Source of the DNA: Ichthyophthirius multifiliis
Taxonomy: Eukaryota > Ciliophora > Oligohymenophorea > Hymenostomatida
Assembly: GCF_000220395.1 (NCBI RefSeq)
Contig: NW_004087731.1
Location: forward strand, 1-64,000
Length of the DNA stretch: 64,000 nucleotides
Direction: 5' to 3'
Both the position numbers and the translations under genes were made by a program. The notes below the pieces were generated by a model that was not told where the DNA came from, did no database searches, and saw only the letters and a program-made list of their open reading frames with translations. Positions within the stretch are counted from its first letter, which is position 1; each line of letters starts with the position of its first letter. Shown here piece by piece: positions 24,573 through 38,025 of the stretch.

Positions 24573-25730
24573 TTATTTTTATTATTATTATTATTATCAT
24601 TTTTTTATATTTAATTTAATTATTTTTCTCTATTTTAATCCCAGAATTATATATATGTTACTTTGTTTAATTTCTTTTCTTCTTTATTTTATTTCAAAAT
24701 CTCTACATTCAAAAACTGACCTTTCTTTTCCTATAATACTAGTTTATCTTATATAATTTAAGCACTTTTTCCGCTTAAAAAATGCCTTAATTTAATTTAT
24801 CGATTATTTTAACAATCTAAATTCCAATTTATTTAAAAAATTTAATCATATAAAAAGTTATTATTATTATTTCTTTCCTCATAAATATAAATATTATCAT
24901 CTATAATACCTTTTCCTACTTACCCATTTGTTTTATTATGAAAAATATAAACTAAATCATTATTATAAATAACATCTTCATCTTCCTATAAAATAACAAT
25001 AATAAAAAATATGCCTATTATATATATATATAATAAACATAATCTTCATTTAATTTTAAACTAAAAGAACATTCTTTTTCCCTTAAAAGTATACATAAAT
25101 GCCTTTAATCATCACATATAGGTTTTCTTATATTTAAAAAAGGGTTTTAATTATTCTAAAAATGCACAAAAGGATAAAATCTTTCCAAATTAATATCTAA
25201 AACCTCTCTGTTTTATCATTTTTTATACATATTTATTATCCGAAAAAAATACAATCGCCCTCTTTATCATAACTATTATAATTTTCCAATTTATAAATAC
25301 ACATACTTGATATTTCTTCTATTAATTCAACACTATATCCATTTCTACTTCTACAATTATAACTTCCGCTAATAAAAAAACCCGAATCTAAGTGTTAGAA
25401 TATAACTTTACTTCCTAAAAGTACATTTTATCCATATTCTTATTATTTTTTTTATTAAAAATAAAAATTCTCTCTTTCTAATCTTTCCTTATACATATTT
25501 TTTTAATCGGAGGAGCATTTTTTATACTTATCATGTGCTTAGAAATCCACATTGGGAAGAATTCGAAAAAGAGATTCCCTATAATTATATATTTCATCAA
25601 TATTTTGGGATTTTATAAAGTTTAAACTTGGCTCAGTAAAGCCTTTGGAATATATTAGTCCTTTATTTTCTTCAAATTCAGTTATACAAAATTATATTAT
25701 TTGACCAAATCGGAGTGTTTATTAAGACAT
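16761..25730 (-). CDS. IP3-receptor/ryanodine-type intracellular Ca2+ release channel
   Basis: Starts at ATG 25728-25730 and ends at TGA 16761-16763; roughly 2,700 aa after splicing, the normal size of IP3 receptors. N-terminal suppressor/ligand domains: MSQQTLRFGQIIQF, YRESLFRILPNVDFQ, NVLLGSKVIFQHLDSGFFI (MIR-type). RIH and RIH-associated regions: LQLMCENNNIEMKNYLRQQ (about 19.1 kb) and FLIEVTQVPCIQNQLSLSQT (about 18.8 kb), matching the MCEN...FLRQQN and E-TQGPC-NQ signatures. Pore end: several hydrophobic segments (17.4-18.5 kb), MMTLSLSDVIGSSMSDWDTS, FMNIVSGIMIDTFAEMRDKR, then the zinc-binding tail CFICGLER...EDHTKKHYLWNYIFYI and DSTEYTGLEYFISD. It acts in internal Ca2+ store membranes as a tetramer. 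Many short introns, e.g. 16950-17074 and a 25-nt one at 24228-24252. The selectivity filter is unusual (see findings). Ciliates are known to have large families of such channels. Confidence 0.9.
24228..24252 (-). other. 25-nt intron with in-frame TGA
   Basis: On the minus strand the sequence begins GTAAG and ends AATAG. Removing it joins FFEKLF to LILKDIGIFLLLV in frame; leaving it in meets a TGA stop. It is one of the shortest introns in the window. Confidence 0.75.
24532..24602 (-). repeat. (AAT)n tract encoding poly-Asn
   Basis: TTATTA repeats on the plus strand; on the coding strand they read as Asn with interspersed Lys inside the Ca2+ release channel gene, in a probable disordered loop of the N-terminal half. 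Confidence 0.7.
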
Positions 25731-26053
25731 GCTTTTCTTTTCTTTTTTTCTATATATCTATAATTTTGTTTATTAATTAAAAAATAAATATTTTAGATGT
25801 TTTTTATTTTAACTTTTTATTTTATAGTAAATAAAAAAAAAATAACATGTATATGGTATTTTATATTTATTTTTTAAATAAATTTGAACGTATATATATA
25901 TATATCTAAATATAAATGTAAATATTTAATAAATAAAATAAATAATTAAAATCTCAACTATATAATTAAACATTATTTATTTAAAAAAATCAATTAAAGA
26001 AAATTGACCTATATATATATATATATATATACATATATTTAAACAACTTAAAA
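25731..26053. other. intergenic region between divergent genes
   Basis: 323 bp between the start codons of the Ca2+ release channel (-) and a cyclic-nucleotide-binding protein (+). It has short TA arrays near 25892-25905 and 26011-26030 and no coding potential. Confidence 0.5.
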
Positions 26054-26981
26054 ATGTAAATAAAAAAGTTACTAATAAATAAATTAAAACAGCTAAAAGA
26101 ACTAAATTCAGTAAAAGTAACCACTCAAACTTGTGAATAATAGCAAGAATAAAGCCAATTATAACGAAAACATTAAATTTTTCTATATTTAAATAGTAAC
26201 ATAATAAATAAAGTATGAAAAAATAATATATATATATATAAATATAAATATATATGTATATATGCTCTTTTATTCTTTTATATATAAATTCATATTTATT
26301 TATATATAGTGTACATAATAAATATTAAAAATTCACATTAAAAATCGAAATGAGGACGAAATATAAACATTATATAAAATAACTAAATAGACCTAATTTT
26401 TTACTTAATATACACGCCAAATTGGCCATGAAGTTCATTTAGAATGTTGCAAATACATTAAATTTAGTTGTTTTAGACCAAATGAAATTATATATTCTTA
26501 AAGTGCATATATATTTATGTATTTTTTAACATATAAATATATATAGATTAAAAAGTTCATATTCTATATATAGTATTTAAGGGTAAAATAGGTATAATGA
26601 AAGATTAAGAACCATTAGAATATAATTAAACAAAATTCAAAGAAAATAACCAAGGTTAATTTAGTATTTTACAAAACGAATACGAAAATGGACTTATATC
26701 ATTTCCAAATGCCGAATTTATCTAAAATAATTTCTGTAATTAGTACTATATTGCTCTAGAAGAAACTATTTGTGGGTTTCTTGAATATAAAAATTTTCAG
26801 AAAATATTAAATAGTAATAAAGATAAATAAATAAATAAAGAAGTCTACGTTTTATCTAAAATAGATTTCTTAAAAAACTGGGATTTCGAAACATTAAAAT
26901 ATATGGTCCAAAATATAAAATATAAGACTTTTTAAATTAATTAAAATGTTTTTTTGGAAGACTATGATAATGCTGATTTTT

Positions 26982-27012
<31 letters not shown>

Positions 27013-27972
27013 TTTAAAAAAATATATATATTTAGATTTATATATGTATTTTTTTATTTGAAAAGGTGTATTATTAAATAAGGAGAATTTGTCTTAAATA
27101 AAAATTGCGAAAAAAAAAAAAATTTACTATAAGAATTTCTATTTTATAAATTAATTAATTTTTTGGACTTGAAAATATTATATAAGATAATAATATAAAT
27201 GAATACACATAATAATAAGTAAATAAAAGAAAATATACAGCGACTTGTTTATCAAATTAAGGAGAAGTCATGATTATTTCGAAAAAAATAACTCTTTTTT
27301 TAATGGGAAAAGACTCTATTATGTATAAATCGATTTTAGAAATAGCAGAAGAGAAAAGAGCCTTTTTAAATAAAAGAATCTGTTTAATTTAAAACGATAA
27401 AAACCAAAATATATAACAAAATACTCAAGAAAACTAACTTGAAAAAAAGAATATTTCTAAAAAAGAAATGGAATTAGCAAAAGACTCTCTTTTAGATTTT
27501 TACAAAAATAAAATTAAAAAAGAATATAAAAAAAATAAAGTGTTTATTTTAATATAAAAAATAAAAATTAAAAAATTTAAAAAGTGATGGAAATATCTCT
27601 TAGTAAAAATTATAAGCTTAATAATATATTAATAAAAATATTTTAAAACAAAGTGAGTAGTTATAGTTAAAATAAAATAAATAGACTAGACAATTATTTT
27701 ATTAAATTAAAAGTTATAACTTTACTTAACGTTTAAATACAAATATATAATATAGTTCTTAATCAAAAAGCCCAAAATTATAAAAATCTTCCATTTTTTA
27801 AAATAATAAAGATAAAATCAAAAATCAATTAGAATTTTTATAAAATTATTATACTAAATAATAGAATTTTACTACATAGAAAAATGTTAAATAAAGACTT
27901 TATTCTTTGGATATAACTGCAAATAATTTTAATATTAAAAGATATAAAAATTCTTTAGACTTTTTAATCTGA
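26054..27972 (+). CDS. second cyclic-nucleotide-binding-domain protein
   Basis: ATG 26054 to TGA 27970-27972. First domain: FRPNEIIYSQIHILYIVFKG, KIGIMKDQEPLEY, then FSILQNEYENGLISFPNAEF and an ALEETICGFLEY strand. A following segment YVLSKIDFLKNWDFETLKYM is the inter-domain helix. The second domain runs CIIKQGEFVLNKN, FFGLENIIQDNNINEY, KRKYTATCLSNQGEVMIISK, which closely resembles the FGxE...R.A.C.S..GEV.vI order of kinase-regulatory cNMP domains. A Gln/Asn/Lys-rich tail ends LDFLI. No catalytic domain. Introns: 26213-26309, 26503-26555, 26983-27065 (starts with 28 T) and one near 27543-27587. One base must be added in the A13 run at 27110-27122 to keep the second domain in frame. Confidence 0.7.
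26984..27011. repeat. T28 homopolymer inside an intron
   Basis: An uninterrupted run of 28 T directly follows the intron donor G at 26983, in the second cyclic-nucleotide-binding gene. Confidence 0.95.
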
Positions 27973-28488
27973 AATTCGATATATATATATAAATATATAT
28001 ATAAAAAATAATTATTTTATTTATTTAAAATTAAGAATGTAATAAATATTATTTATTAAATTTTTATTTATTATAAAATAAAATTAAGTTAAAAAAAGAA
28101 AAGAATATTAAAAAATAAATATAAAATACAAAAATACGTGTATAAATATATATAATAATAAATTACTAAAAAAATAATAATCTTAATAATTAATAAAAAA
28201 AAAAATCTTTATAATTTTTTTTTTTTAATATAAATAATTATTATAATTTTATTACTAACAAAAAAAAAAAAAAATCGATATCCTCAAAAATTTCGAAAAA
28301 AAATAAAATAAAAAAAACAAAAATGGATATTTTTTCATAAGAAGACATGAACAGAATACAATTATTTAAATATTTTTCAACTTTAAACAAAGTAAAATAA
28401 AAAAAATCTAATAAAACAAAAAAAAAACTAAAAGAACTATTAACTTTCAAAACAATAATCTACAAATACCAAAAAAGTAGCTTCTTAT
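27973..28488. other. AT-rich region upstream of valyl-tRNA synthetase
   Basis: Noncoding, with A runs (28257-28274) and short TA arrays. It should contain the 3' end of the upstream gene and the promoter of the synthetase; no element can be singled out. Confidence 0.45.
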
Positions 28489-31400
28489 ATGAAAACAGCA
28501 GATAATCAAACTCAAAAACCTATATAAGAACAACCATTAGAACAAGCCATAGCCCAAAAGCGTAAATACGAAGATATGTTAAAGGCCTACGAGCCAAAAA
28601 CAGTAGAATAAAACTGGATGAAATACTGGGAAAACTAAAAGTTCTTCCATGCAAACCCCTAAAACGTTCTTAACAGTTCCAAAAAGGCATATGCAATGGT
28701 TATTCCTCCCCCAAATGTAACTGGTTATCTACATATAGGTCATGGATTGACCTCAGCAGTTGAAGATAGTATTATTAGAAGAAAAAGAATGCAAGGATAC
28801 GAGACTTTATATCTTCCGGGAGTTGATCACGCAGGAATTGCCACACATACAGTTGTAGAAAAACAATTGATGAAAGAAGAAGGAAAAACAAGACATGATA
28901 TTGGAAGAGATGCTTTTGTCTAAAAAATATGGACTTGGAAAGAAAAGTAATAAAAAAAAAAAAAATTTAAACATATATATATATATATATATAAATATAT
29001 TAGACACGGAAATGTAATTACAAATTAATTAAGAAAAGTCGGAAGTAGTTTAGATTGGGATAGATTCCATTTCACAATGGATGATTAATTAAGTATAGCC
29101 GTAAAAGAAGCATTCGTCCGACTTTCCGAAAAAGGATTAATTTATAGATCTAATAGATTAGTAAATTGGTCGTGTGCTCTAAAAACAGCCATAAGTGACG
29201 TTGAAGTAACACACGAGAAAATCGAAGAACCTATACTTAAAGCAATACCTGGACACACTGGAAAATACGAATTTGGTGTTCTAATACATTTTTCTTACAA
29301 AATAAAAGAAAATCCTTCATAAGAGATTATTGTAGCCACAACTCGTATTGAGACAATGCTAGGAGATGTTGCAGTCGGTAATATATAAATATAAATAAAA
29401 ATACATAAATAAAATATTATAAATATAAATATAGTTATTTATATTTATACATATTATGTATATATCTAATTATATCTATTTATTTAAATTTGTATATAAA
29501 TTTTTTTTTATAGCTGTTCATCCAGATGATAAAAGATATTAACATTTAATTGGAAAAGAATTAATTCATCCTTTTATTCCTGAAAGAAAATTAATAGTTA
29601 TAGCAGATGCAGAATTAGTATAAATGGATTTTGGTACTGGTGCTGTTAAAATAACCCCCGCCCATGATCCTAATGATTATTTATGTGGAGAAAGACATAA
29701 TTTACCAAAAATAAACTTATTCGATGACTATGGTATTATAAATGAAAATGGAGGACCCTATAAAGGCCTTAAAAGATTCGATTGTAGGAATAAAATAGTC
29801 GAAGATTTACAAAAAATAGGTCAATATAAAGACAAAAGTAAAAACCCAATGTCTATAGGTCTATGCTAGCGTTCTGGTGATGTCATAGAGCCTTTATTGA
29901 GACCTTAGTGGTATATAAAATGTACTGATATAGCCAAAAGAATGTGCGATGTCGTCGAAAATGGTGAATTAAAAATTCACCCATAAGGCGAATTCGACAA
30001 GAACTGGTTCTAATTTATGAGAAACCCCCAAGACTGGTGTATTTCCCGACAACTATGGTGGGGACATAGAATTCCAGCTTATTTATTCAAGCTTAAATCC
30101 TCCTAAACTATCCCCGATTCTTCCAATTAAGAAAACTGGATAGTAGCCCGTACAAAAGAGCAAGCTTTAAAAATTGCCGCCTCAAAATTAAATACATAAG
30201 AGTCCGAAATTGAACTAATTTAAGACGAAGATGTGCTCGATACATGGTTTTCCTCTGCCCTTTTCCCTTTTTCTACTATGGGATGGCCTAATATTGAGAA
30301 CCCAGACTACAAAGCCTTTTATCCTAACCAAATATTAGAGACTGGATGGGATATATTATTCTTTTGGGTAGCCAGAATGGTTATGATGGGTCTAATTTTA
30401 ATTGATAAACTCCCTTTTACTGATGTATTTTTACATCCCATGATCAGAGATTCTCAAGGAGAAAAAATGTCCAAATCAAAGGGAAATGTAATCGATCCTT
30501 TAGAAATAATTGACGGATGTTCCCTTGATAAACTAGTAAATAAGATCTTGGAAGGCAACCTCGACAAAAAAGAGCAAAACAGGGCCATATAACTAAAAAA
30601 AAAAGAATACCCTGAAGGTTTTCCAGAATGTGGTTCCGATGCTTTAAGATTTGGTCTCTTAGCCTATATGTAATAAGCCCGAAACATTAATTTAGATATC
30701 AAAAGGGTAATCGGATATAGAGAATTCTGTAATAAAATATGGTAAAGTGTTAAATTTGGTCTAATGTATATTCCCAGAGAAAATTTCATATATACCAGAA
30801 ACGAATACTTCTAAAATCCCTCTAATCTACAGAACTTAACTTTCCTTAATAAATGGATACTTACTAGATTTAATTAAGCTTCCAAAAATATAAATGAAGC
30901 TTTTGATAAATACGATTTCGGAAATGCCACTATTTTCTTCCAAAACTTCTGGAAATATGAGTTTTGTGATATTTATTTAGAAGCCGTTAAACCTATTTTA
31001 TCTTCCAAAAATAATAATAATTAAAACAATAATGCTTAATAATAGACTATATTCGTACTGTTTTACATACTTGAAAGTGGTTTAAGGTTACTTCACCCTA
31101 TGATGCCTTTTATTAGTGAGGAATTATATTAGAAACTACCTTCTTTTTCCCAAAAACAAGACTCTATTTGTATTAATCCATACCCAGAGTACAATACCTA
31201 ATTCGAGTTCCCTATTATAGATAATTAATTCAATCATGTAAATAATATTGCTAAAGTGGTTAGATAATTAGTAAATAATCTCAATCTTCCTAAAAGTGCT
31301 TAACCTGCTTCTTATATTATAGTTCTTAATAAAAACGAAGAACTCAAAAATTTAATAAAAAATGAACAATTACTTATTTGTACTTTATCAAGAGTAAACT

Positions 31401-31762
31401 CCATTTAACTTATTGAAAATGAAAGCGAAGTACCTAAAGGATGCGTTCCAAGTGCAGTAGGTGGCAATGCAATAGTTTATGTGAATGTAAAAGAATTTCT
31501 TGACGTTAAATAAGAGGTATTATATATAAATATATATTTATATATAAATATTAATTATTTGTTTTTAAAGATTTCTAGATAATAAACTAAATTGGCTTAA
31601 GCCGAAAAAATGCTTGAAAATTAATTGAAAAAAATGAATATTCCTAATTATGAAGATAAAGTTCCGGAAAATATAAAAGCTGAAAATCAAGAAAAAGTTA
31701 CTAATTTAAATAGCGAAATTAAGCTTTTATAGGAAACAATAGAAGTATTAAAATAGTTTTGA
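28489..31762 (+). CDS. valyl-tRNA synthetase
   Basis: Four exons (28489-28946, 29004-29377, 29514-31516, 31571-31762) sum to 3,027 nt, 1,008 aa, all in frame. Class I signatures: [20 protein letters not shown] (HIGH), [18 protein letters not shown], editing-domain [20 protein letters not shown] and [50 protein letters not shown], and KMSKS loop [17 protein letters not shown]. The anticodon-binding domain follows ([22 protein letters not shown]), and the C-terminal coiled-coil arm ([36 protein letters not shown]) is complete. It charges tRNA-Val in the cytosol. No mitochondrial presequence is obvious. Codon use is slightly richer in C/G than its neighbours, as expected for a highly expressed gene. 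Confidence 0.97.
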
Positions 31763-31891
31763 GATTTTTATAAAATATATATATATATATATATTTTTTT
31801 AATATTTAAAAGAAAAAAAGAAATATAATTTTATTTTATTTTATGAGGTTTTTTTTAATTTTTTTAATTTATATTAAGACAATAAATAATT

Positions 31892-32332
31892 TCATATATT
31901 AACTTTTTCTTCTGGATTATTAACATCTTTTATATCCTAATAATAATTATGTAAAACAGTTCTATTTTAAGATATTTCCTCTAAATGTTCATAGCTATAA
32001 GCTTTTGCCTACATAAAAAGATGATTAACTCTATTTCCATCAAGTAAACTAAATTTCAAATACAATTTCCACATATCTTTAGCTATATGTTAGAGTATTT
32101 GTTATTCTTATAATTCATTTACTTATTCATAAATTTTATTTATTTTTTGATAATCAGAATGGAATGTTTACTATATTCTTTATTCTGGAGTATATTCAAT
32201 ATTACAGAAAAAATAAATTCTATCTCGAACTTCTTCTATTAATTATTTTTATTAAATATATTCTTCATTTAATCTATTTAATCTGTTAATTAAATTTTAA
32301 TATAATATTTTTGCAATTTCAGCTTCAGCCAT
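31892..32332 (-). CDS. small unrecognised helical protein, 146 aa
   Basis: Intronless, ATG 32330-32332 to TGA 31892-31894. Begins MAEAEIAKILYQNLINRLN and is Gln/Glu/Lys/Tyr-rich, probably coiled-coil (residues 1-100), ending KDVNNPEEKVNI. It contains DGNRVNHLFMQAKAYSYEHL. It is convergent with the valyl-tRNA synthetase, only 130 bp away. No family recognised. Confidence 0.65.
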
Positions 32333-32480
32333 TTTTTTTTATAGTAAATAAATAAATAATAATAATTAATATAATAAAAAATAAAAAATTCTAAATCAAA
32401 AAATAAAATATATATAAATATAAATATTATATATATATATATATAATATTTCTATATATATTAATTTATATATATTATTT

Positions 32481-33150
32481 TCAAAATTTTTTTTAATTTT
32501 CATTCATACAAACATTTAAAAAATATGATAATATCCCCTTTTTTATTTTTAAATATATATAATTATATATTTTTTTACTTTCTAAATCATAATTACAAAA
32601 CAAATTAAACAAGTAAATACGTGATATCCTATAAAGCTATCCCATACAGGTTATCCACTTTTAAAAAACCAAGAACTCATATTGAACATAATCCAAATTA
32701 AATCAATAAATATAAATGCTAAATTAAAATATTAATACTTTATTTTAAAATATATAACAATTTATTTTTCTTATCTTTATATAATTATTTTACTATTTTA
32801 TAATGTTAATCTCCAGTTCTTGAAATCCATAAATAATATAAAAATAGATAAGCAACACTATTATAATCAATTTTCATAATAGAATTAAATATGCTTGTTA
32901 GCTTAATTATTATAATATATTTTAAATTTAATAAATATATATTTTATTTTACTGTTATTATCCAAAATAACTTTTCGACTTTTTCCTCTGATAATGTATT
33001 TTATTTACATACACCTGATTAATAATTTCCATAATCTTAAACATTTTCATTAAAATTTTATTTATATGAAGGATTTTATTGTTATTGAAAATTTTATTAA
33101 TTATTCAATGCGTTTTATGATTATGGTTCGTAATTATTGTAATATTACAT
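32481..33150 (-). CDS. small multi-pass membrane protein with Gln/Asn-rich N-terminus
   Basis: ATG 33148-33150; an Asn/Gln/Tyr-rich leader (about 55 residues) ends SGVCKQNTLSEEKVEKL. Then come hydrophobic stretches: FWIITSIFNSIMKI, SVAYLFLYYLWISRTGDQHY, FIFIDLIWIMFNMSSWFF and FTCLICFVIMIQ, spread over probably three or four exons (introns near 33090-32930 and 32830-32730 plus one at about 32590). The pattern weakly recalls AGTRAP-like four-helix proteins, but this is a guess. End at TGA 32481-32483 depends on a final intron; without it TGA falls earlier, near 32510. Confidence 0.45.
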
Positions 33151-33467
33151 TTTATTTTTAATATAAATATTTTATTTTTTTTAAATATATATAAAAAAAT
33201 AATAATAAATGTAAAAATTTTATTTTAAATATCAAAATTTTTAAATAAATTATTTAAAGAACACTTTTATTTAAAAATAAATATTAATATGTTTTTTTTG
33301 AAAAAATATAATATATATGTATATATATGCAAATAATTATACTTTTATATTAATTATAAATACATTTTATGTAAAATAATAATTTATAACAAATATGTAT
33401 ATTATATTTCTTCTAATATAAAAAAAAATATACATTTACTATTTAAAAAAAATAAAATAACTAAAAA
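33151..33467. other. AT-rich intergenic gap
   Basis: 317 bp with no protein-like frame, between two minus-strand genes; includes short TA steps near 33311-33328. Confidence 0.5.
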
Positions 33468-35228
33468 TCATTAATTTTTTTGTTTTCCTTTAAATTTAAT
33501 TTTTTAATAACCAGGGAAATCAATATCTTATTTAATTTTAGTATTTTAAAGAACAGGAACATCCAAACCGTTTTAGTTTGTATTATTATTACTATTATTT
33601 ATAACAGCCTAACATTTTAAAGTCAATAAAAACTCATTAAAATCAATTCTACCTGATTTGTTTAAAGAATTAATTCTTTTAAATATTCCCACAAATTCCT
33701 ACATTTAAAAATCTCCTCCTTAACTATTCAAAAGCCAAAAAAAATCATTTAAAACTAAATAACCTTTTTAATCTTTATCAGTTAATTTAAATAAATTAAT
33801 AAGATTATCTTCATCACCTTATAGTTCTTTAAAACTTAATAATGACTTTTCAATATTTATAAAATGTTGAAACATTTAGTTTAGTAAACTTTTTGCTGTT
33901 TCATTATTACATATATTGTTTTAATCCAATTTGTTTTAATTATTTTAAACAAAATTAAACAATCCTCTAACAAAGGAATTTCTATTTCTATTTATATATA
34001 TATATAAATATATATAATATATATATATATATATTTATTTTATTATTATATTTAATTAATACTCTTTTCCTTATAAACTAAACATATCTAAAAATTCACA
34101 ATATCTTTTTTATTTATTTATAAAATAATAAAAATAAAAAATACTTTAAAAATTAATTATTTTCATCACTAGAATATCTAGAAAATATAATGAATAGAAC
34201 TTATTTAGTATAAGGAATAGAAATTTTTTCAATACCATCAATGAAAGTTTAGAAATCAATATATCCTTTTTATTTATAATCGAAGAAATCAAAAATATTT
34301 TAAATAGTAAATTTTTTAAAAAATTCTTCTTTTAATTTATCTAATTCACCATCCATAATTATTTATTCGAAAATAAATTTTATATAATAATAGTTTTTAT
34401 TAGTTTTATCTTAAGAAATTTTATTAAGGAAATTTTAAATATCATTTTTATTTCTTTCTTTTTCAGTATTTTTATTATTAAAACACTATTCATTTTTTAT
34501 ATTATTTATCCTATTTTTGTTTTCTAGTTCCTATAGAATATTACCTTTCTATTGATTTTAATTCATATATTACCCTATTATTTAATTAAACTCATTATTT
34601 TATATTCTAGTTTATATTTTATTTAAATATTCTTCATCTTTATCTTCTTCCTTTTATGCTTAAATTATTTATTTAATTTAAACAGGGCTTAATTCTATTT
34701 ATTATTAATTTTCATTTATCTATTTTTAATATATATCATTCATTTAAAAAGGCTTTTAATTTTATCTATATTATTCCAAAATATCTTCCTAATCTCCTTC
34801 ATCTGAATATAAATAAGGATTATTTTGCAAAAAATTAGTTATTTAGACTTATTAATTTTTAATATTTTTAGATTCCTGTTAATTTTGATCTTATTGATTT
34901 TAATTTTAGTTAGTTTAAGGATTTTTTCTATATTCATAAAATTATTGTATTAATGGAGTTTTATCCTAAAAACTGATTTATGTTTTATAAGTTTGTTATT
35001 ATAAGTTAGGTTAAATTAAAACATTTTGAGGCTATTGATATTAAAAATTAATATTTTAAATATTAGATTAAGGTATACTAGATTAAGTATAATTAATTGG
35101 TTGAACATTAATATTATGTATTTATTGATTTTCTTGATTTTCGTAAATAAATCTACTTTATGTTTAGTTTAATTAAAATTAATTGACATATTAAAATTAT
35201 TTAGATAAATCATATGTTTAATTTAAGA

Positions 35229-35271
<43 letters not shown>

Positions 35272-35708
35272 TTTATTATTAATATTATTATTATTAATAT
35301 CAAGTTATTATTAATATTATTATTATTATTTCGAGTTATTTACAAATCTAAATTCGATAATTCATTATCGATTCCTTTAAAATATTTATTTATATTGAAA
35401 TAATTTTAATCTCTATTGTTTTATTCAAAAGCATATTTTTTCTCTCCTTAATATTATAATTTTTTTATTGATTAATTTTCTATGCTAGTCATTTTTATTG
35501 TATTATTTTTATTTATGTCATATTAAAATTAACTATGTTATTAATTAGACATTTATTAAGGACTATAAACATATGTCTAATTTTGTTAATATTCAATGTA
35601 TTTTTAGTGCGGAGATATATTTTCTTAATGGCTTACTGGTGTTATATTATTTAATTTAATATGATTTGTTGAATAATATTCTTTGTATTACGGAATGTTA
35701 TAACTCAT
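33468..35708 (-). CDS. EF-hand Ca2+-binding protein with Gln/Asn-rich N-terminus
   Basis: ATG 35706-35708 to TGA 33468-33470. The N-terminal half is Gln/Asn/Tyr-rich (YYSTNHIKLNNITPVSHQEN; later IPQSNIQNINFQYQQPQNV), interrupted by an AAT/ATA trinucleotide tract (35229-35340) where the frame slips. The C-terminal half has EF-hand segments: FDFFDYKQKGYIDFQTFIDG (degenerate loop), LFKLTDKDQKGYLVLNDFFW (loop D-K-D-Q-K-G-Y-L) and FKRINSLNKSGRIDFNEFLL. The protein ends IDFPGYQKIKFKGKQKNQ. An intron made of TA repeats lies at about 33995-34080. It may be a Ca2+ sensor; no kinase or other enzyme domain was found. Confidence 0.7.
35229..35340 (-). repeat. ATT/AAT trinucleotide tract in EF-hand gene
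   Basis: Imperfect (TTA)n array. On the coding strand it would read as poly-Asn in one frame and poly-Ile in another; the flanking Gln/Asn-rich protein changes frame across it, so repeat length is probably misassembled or variable. Confidence 0.7.
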
Positions 35709-36947
35709 ATTATTTTTTTTTTTATTGTTTTATTTAACTTTTTTTTTTTTTTAAATAATATTAAATATTATTGTATTTTAATTTTTTTTTAATTTCAAAT
35801 GTATAAAAATTTAATAATGATTTTAAAATTTTTTTTATATTTATCAAATATTAATTAATAATAAATAAATTTATTTAGTGTTTAAAAAATTAAAATTTAA
35901 TTTTTAAAAAAAAATATTTTTATTTTATTAATAATAAAAGGAAATGAATTTTATATAAATATTTTATTTATATTATACCTTTATATTAATACATTATTAA
36001 AAACTTATATAAAAATTTAATAAATATATATAAAAATTTATTCAAAAAATTATTATAATATTAATATTAATTGAAAAAGATGAAAATAATATATTTTATA
36101 TAATTTTTAAAATTAAAATATTATTATTATTAATCAATATGAAATAATTTTTATAAATTAATTATATTGAATTCTTTATATTGTTAAATAATATAATAAA
36201 TACTTTTATTTATATATTCAAAAATAAATTTAATTATTATGTTTAAATTATTAATTAAAATTATTATAAAATAAAAAACATTTTATAAATAAAGTTCTTT
36301 AAAATATTATTTTAAAATAATTAAGTCATTATAAATAATATATAAAAAAGTTTAATTTTAATATTTAATTTTAAAATAAAATAAATAATTATAATTAAAT
36401 TATAATAATACTAAAAAATAAAAATAAGATATGAATTTATTATTATAATATTAATAAAAAAACATACTTTAAATAATTATATAAACAATTAACAAAAAAT
36501 ATAATTAAAATATGTAAAGTAATAATATAAAATTTAGAAAAAAATTTTATGCAAAAATTATTATTATTATATTTTTATAAAATCAAATTTTATTATTATT
36601 GTTGATTATTATCATTTAATTTGAAATTAAATTTATAAAAATATATATATATATGGATAAATTGTAATAAAAAAGTATTATAAAATTTATTAATCTTTAA
36701 TAAAAAATGGTAAAAAGTAAATAAAGATTTAATATAATCTTCTATTAAAATTATTAATAATTATAAAATTATTTCATTAGTAAAAGAAAACTGAAAAAAA
36801 TTTAATAAATTAATAAATATAAATATATTAATAAAAATAAAAATATAAATAACATTAAAATATATATATACAATAATAAAATAATACAATAAAAAAATAA
36901 AAAAATAATAATATAAAAAAAATAATAATATAAAAATAAATATATAT

Positions 36948-36981
<34 letters not shown>

Positions 36982-37991
36982 TTAAAATATTATTTATTAA
37001 TATATATACATATATTATATTTATATTATTATTATTAAATTATTATTTCTTATGTTTTTTTTTAGATATTATATATTATTTTCTATTTATATTTTTATAT
37101 ATATTTTTTTTTTTATTTTTAATATTTAAAATGTTTATTTAATAATTTTTTTTTAACATACATATTTTTATTATTAAATTTTATAAATTATAACAAAATT
37201 ATATATATATCTAATTTAGTTTTTAAAGAATTATTTAAGAATTACATTTTTATTATATAATTGATAATATTTATTATTAAGTTGAATTTATATTATTTAT
37301 TTTATTTTTATTTCTAATTTAACTTTTAATTTTATAATTTATATCATTTTTTTCTTATACTTTAAAAAACATATTTTTTTATTTTATATAAAACTAAATA
37401 TTTTATAAATATTAGACATATATATATTATTTTCTCTTAATTTTTAAAATTTTACGACTATAATATTTTATATTTTTAAGTAATTTTATTTACATATTTC
37501 GATTATTTTGCATATTATTATCATTTTTTCAATTAGAATTATGTAAATTTAATTTTATTTCATTCTGCTTAATTAAATTATAATTCTGGTTTTTTTTTCT
37601 TTCATTTTAAAAAAAGTATATAGTCTTTGGAATTTGTCTTTTTATTTAAAGTCAAACATAAATTTTCAAATACTCTTTTGAAAATAGTCTAAAAAGCAAT
37701 TAGATTTTTTTCATAACCATTATATAGCAGTATATTTCATTGATTTTTTTAAAAAGTCAATAATTTGTTAAAAAAATATTTTTCTCTTCAAAAGTAATAT
37801 ATAATATAATATAATATTTATTGTAATGAACATAAAAATTAATAATTAAACAATCTTTATTTATTATTAAAAATTAATTATACATTTTTAATAAAAACAT
37901 TTTTATTTTAAATAGATATATATTAAAATAACATAAGAAAAATAAATTATTAAATAAAAAATAGAATAGAATTTCTCATATTAATATATAA

Positions 37992-38025
<34 letters not shown>

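Noticed and set aside
28807-29007. Minus-strand frame opposite the valyl-tRNA synthetase
   Set aside because: Shadow of the synthetase exon and of the following TA-repeat intron.
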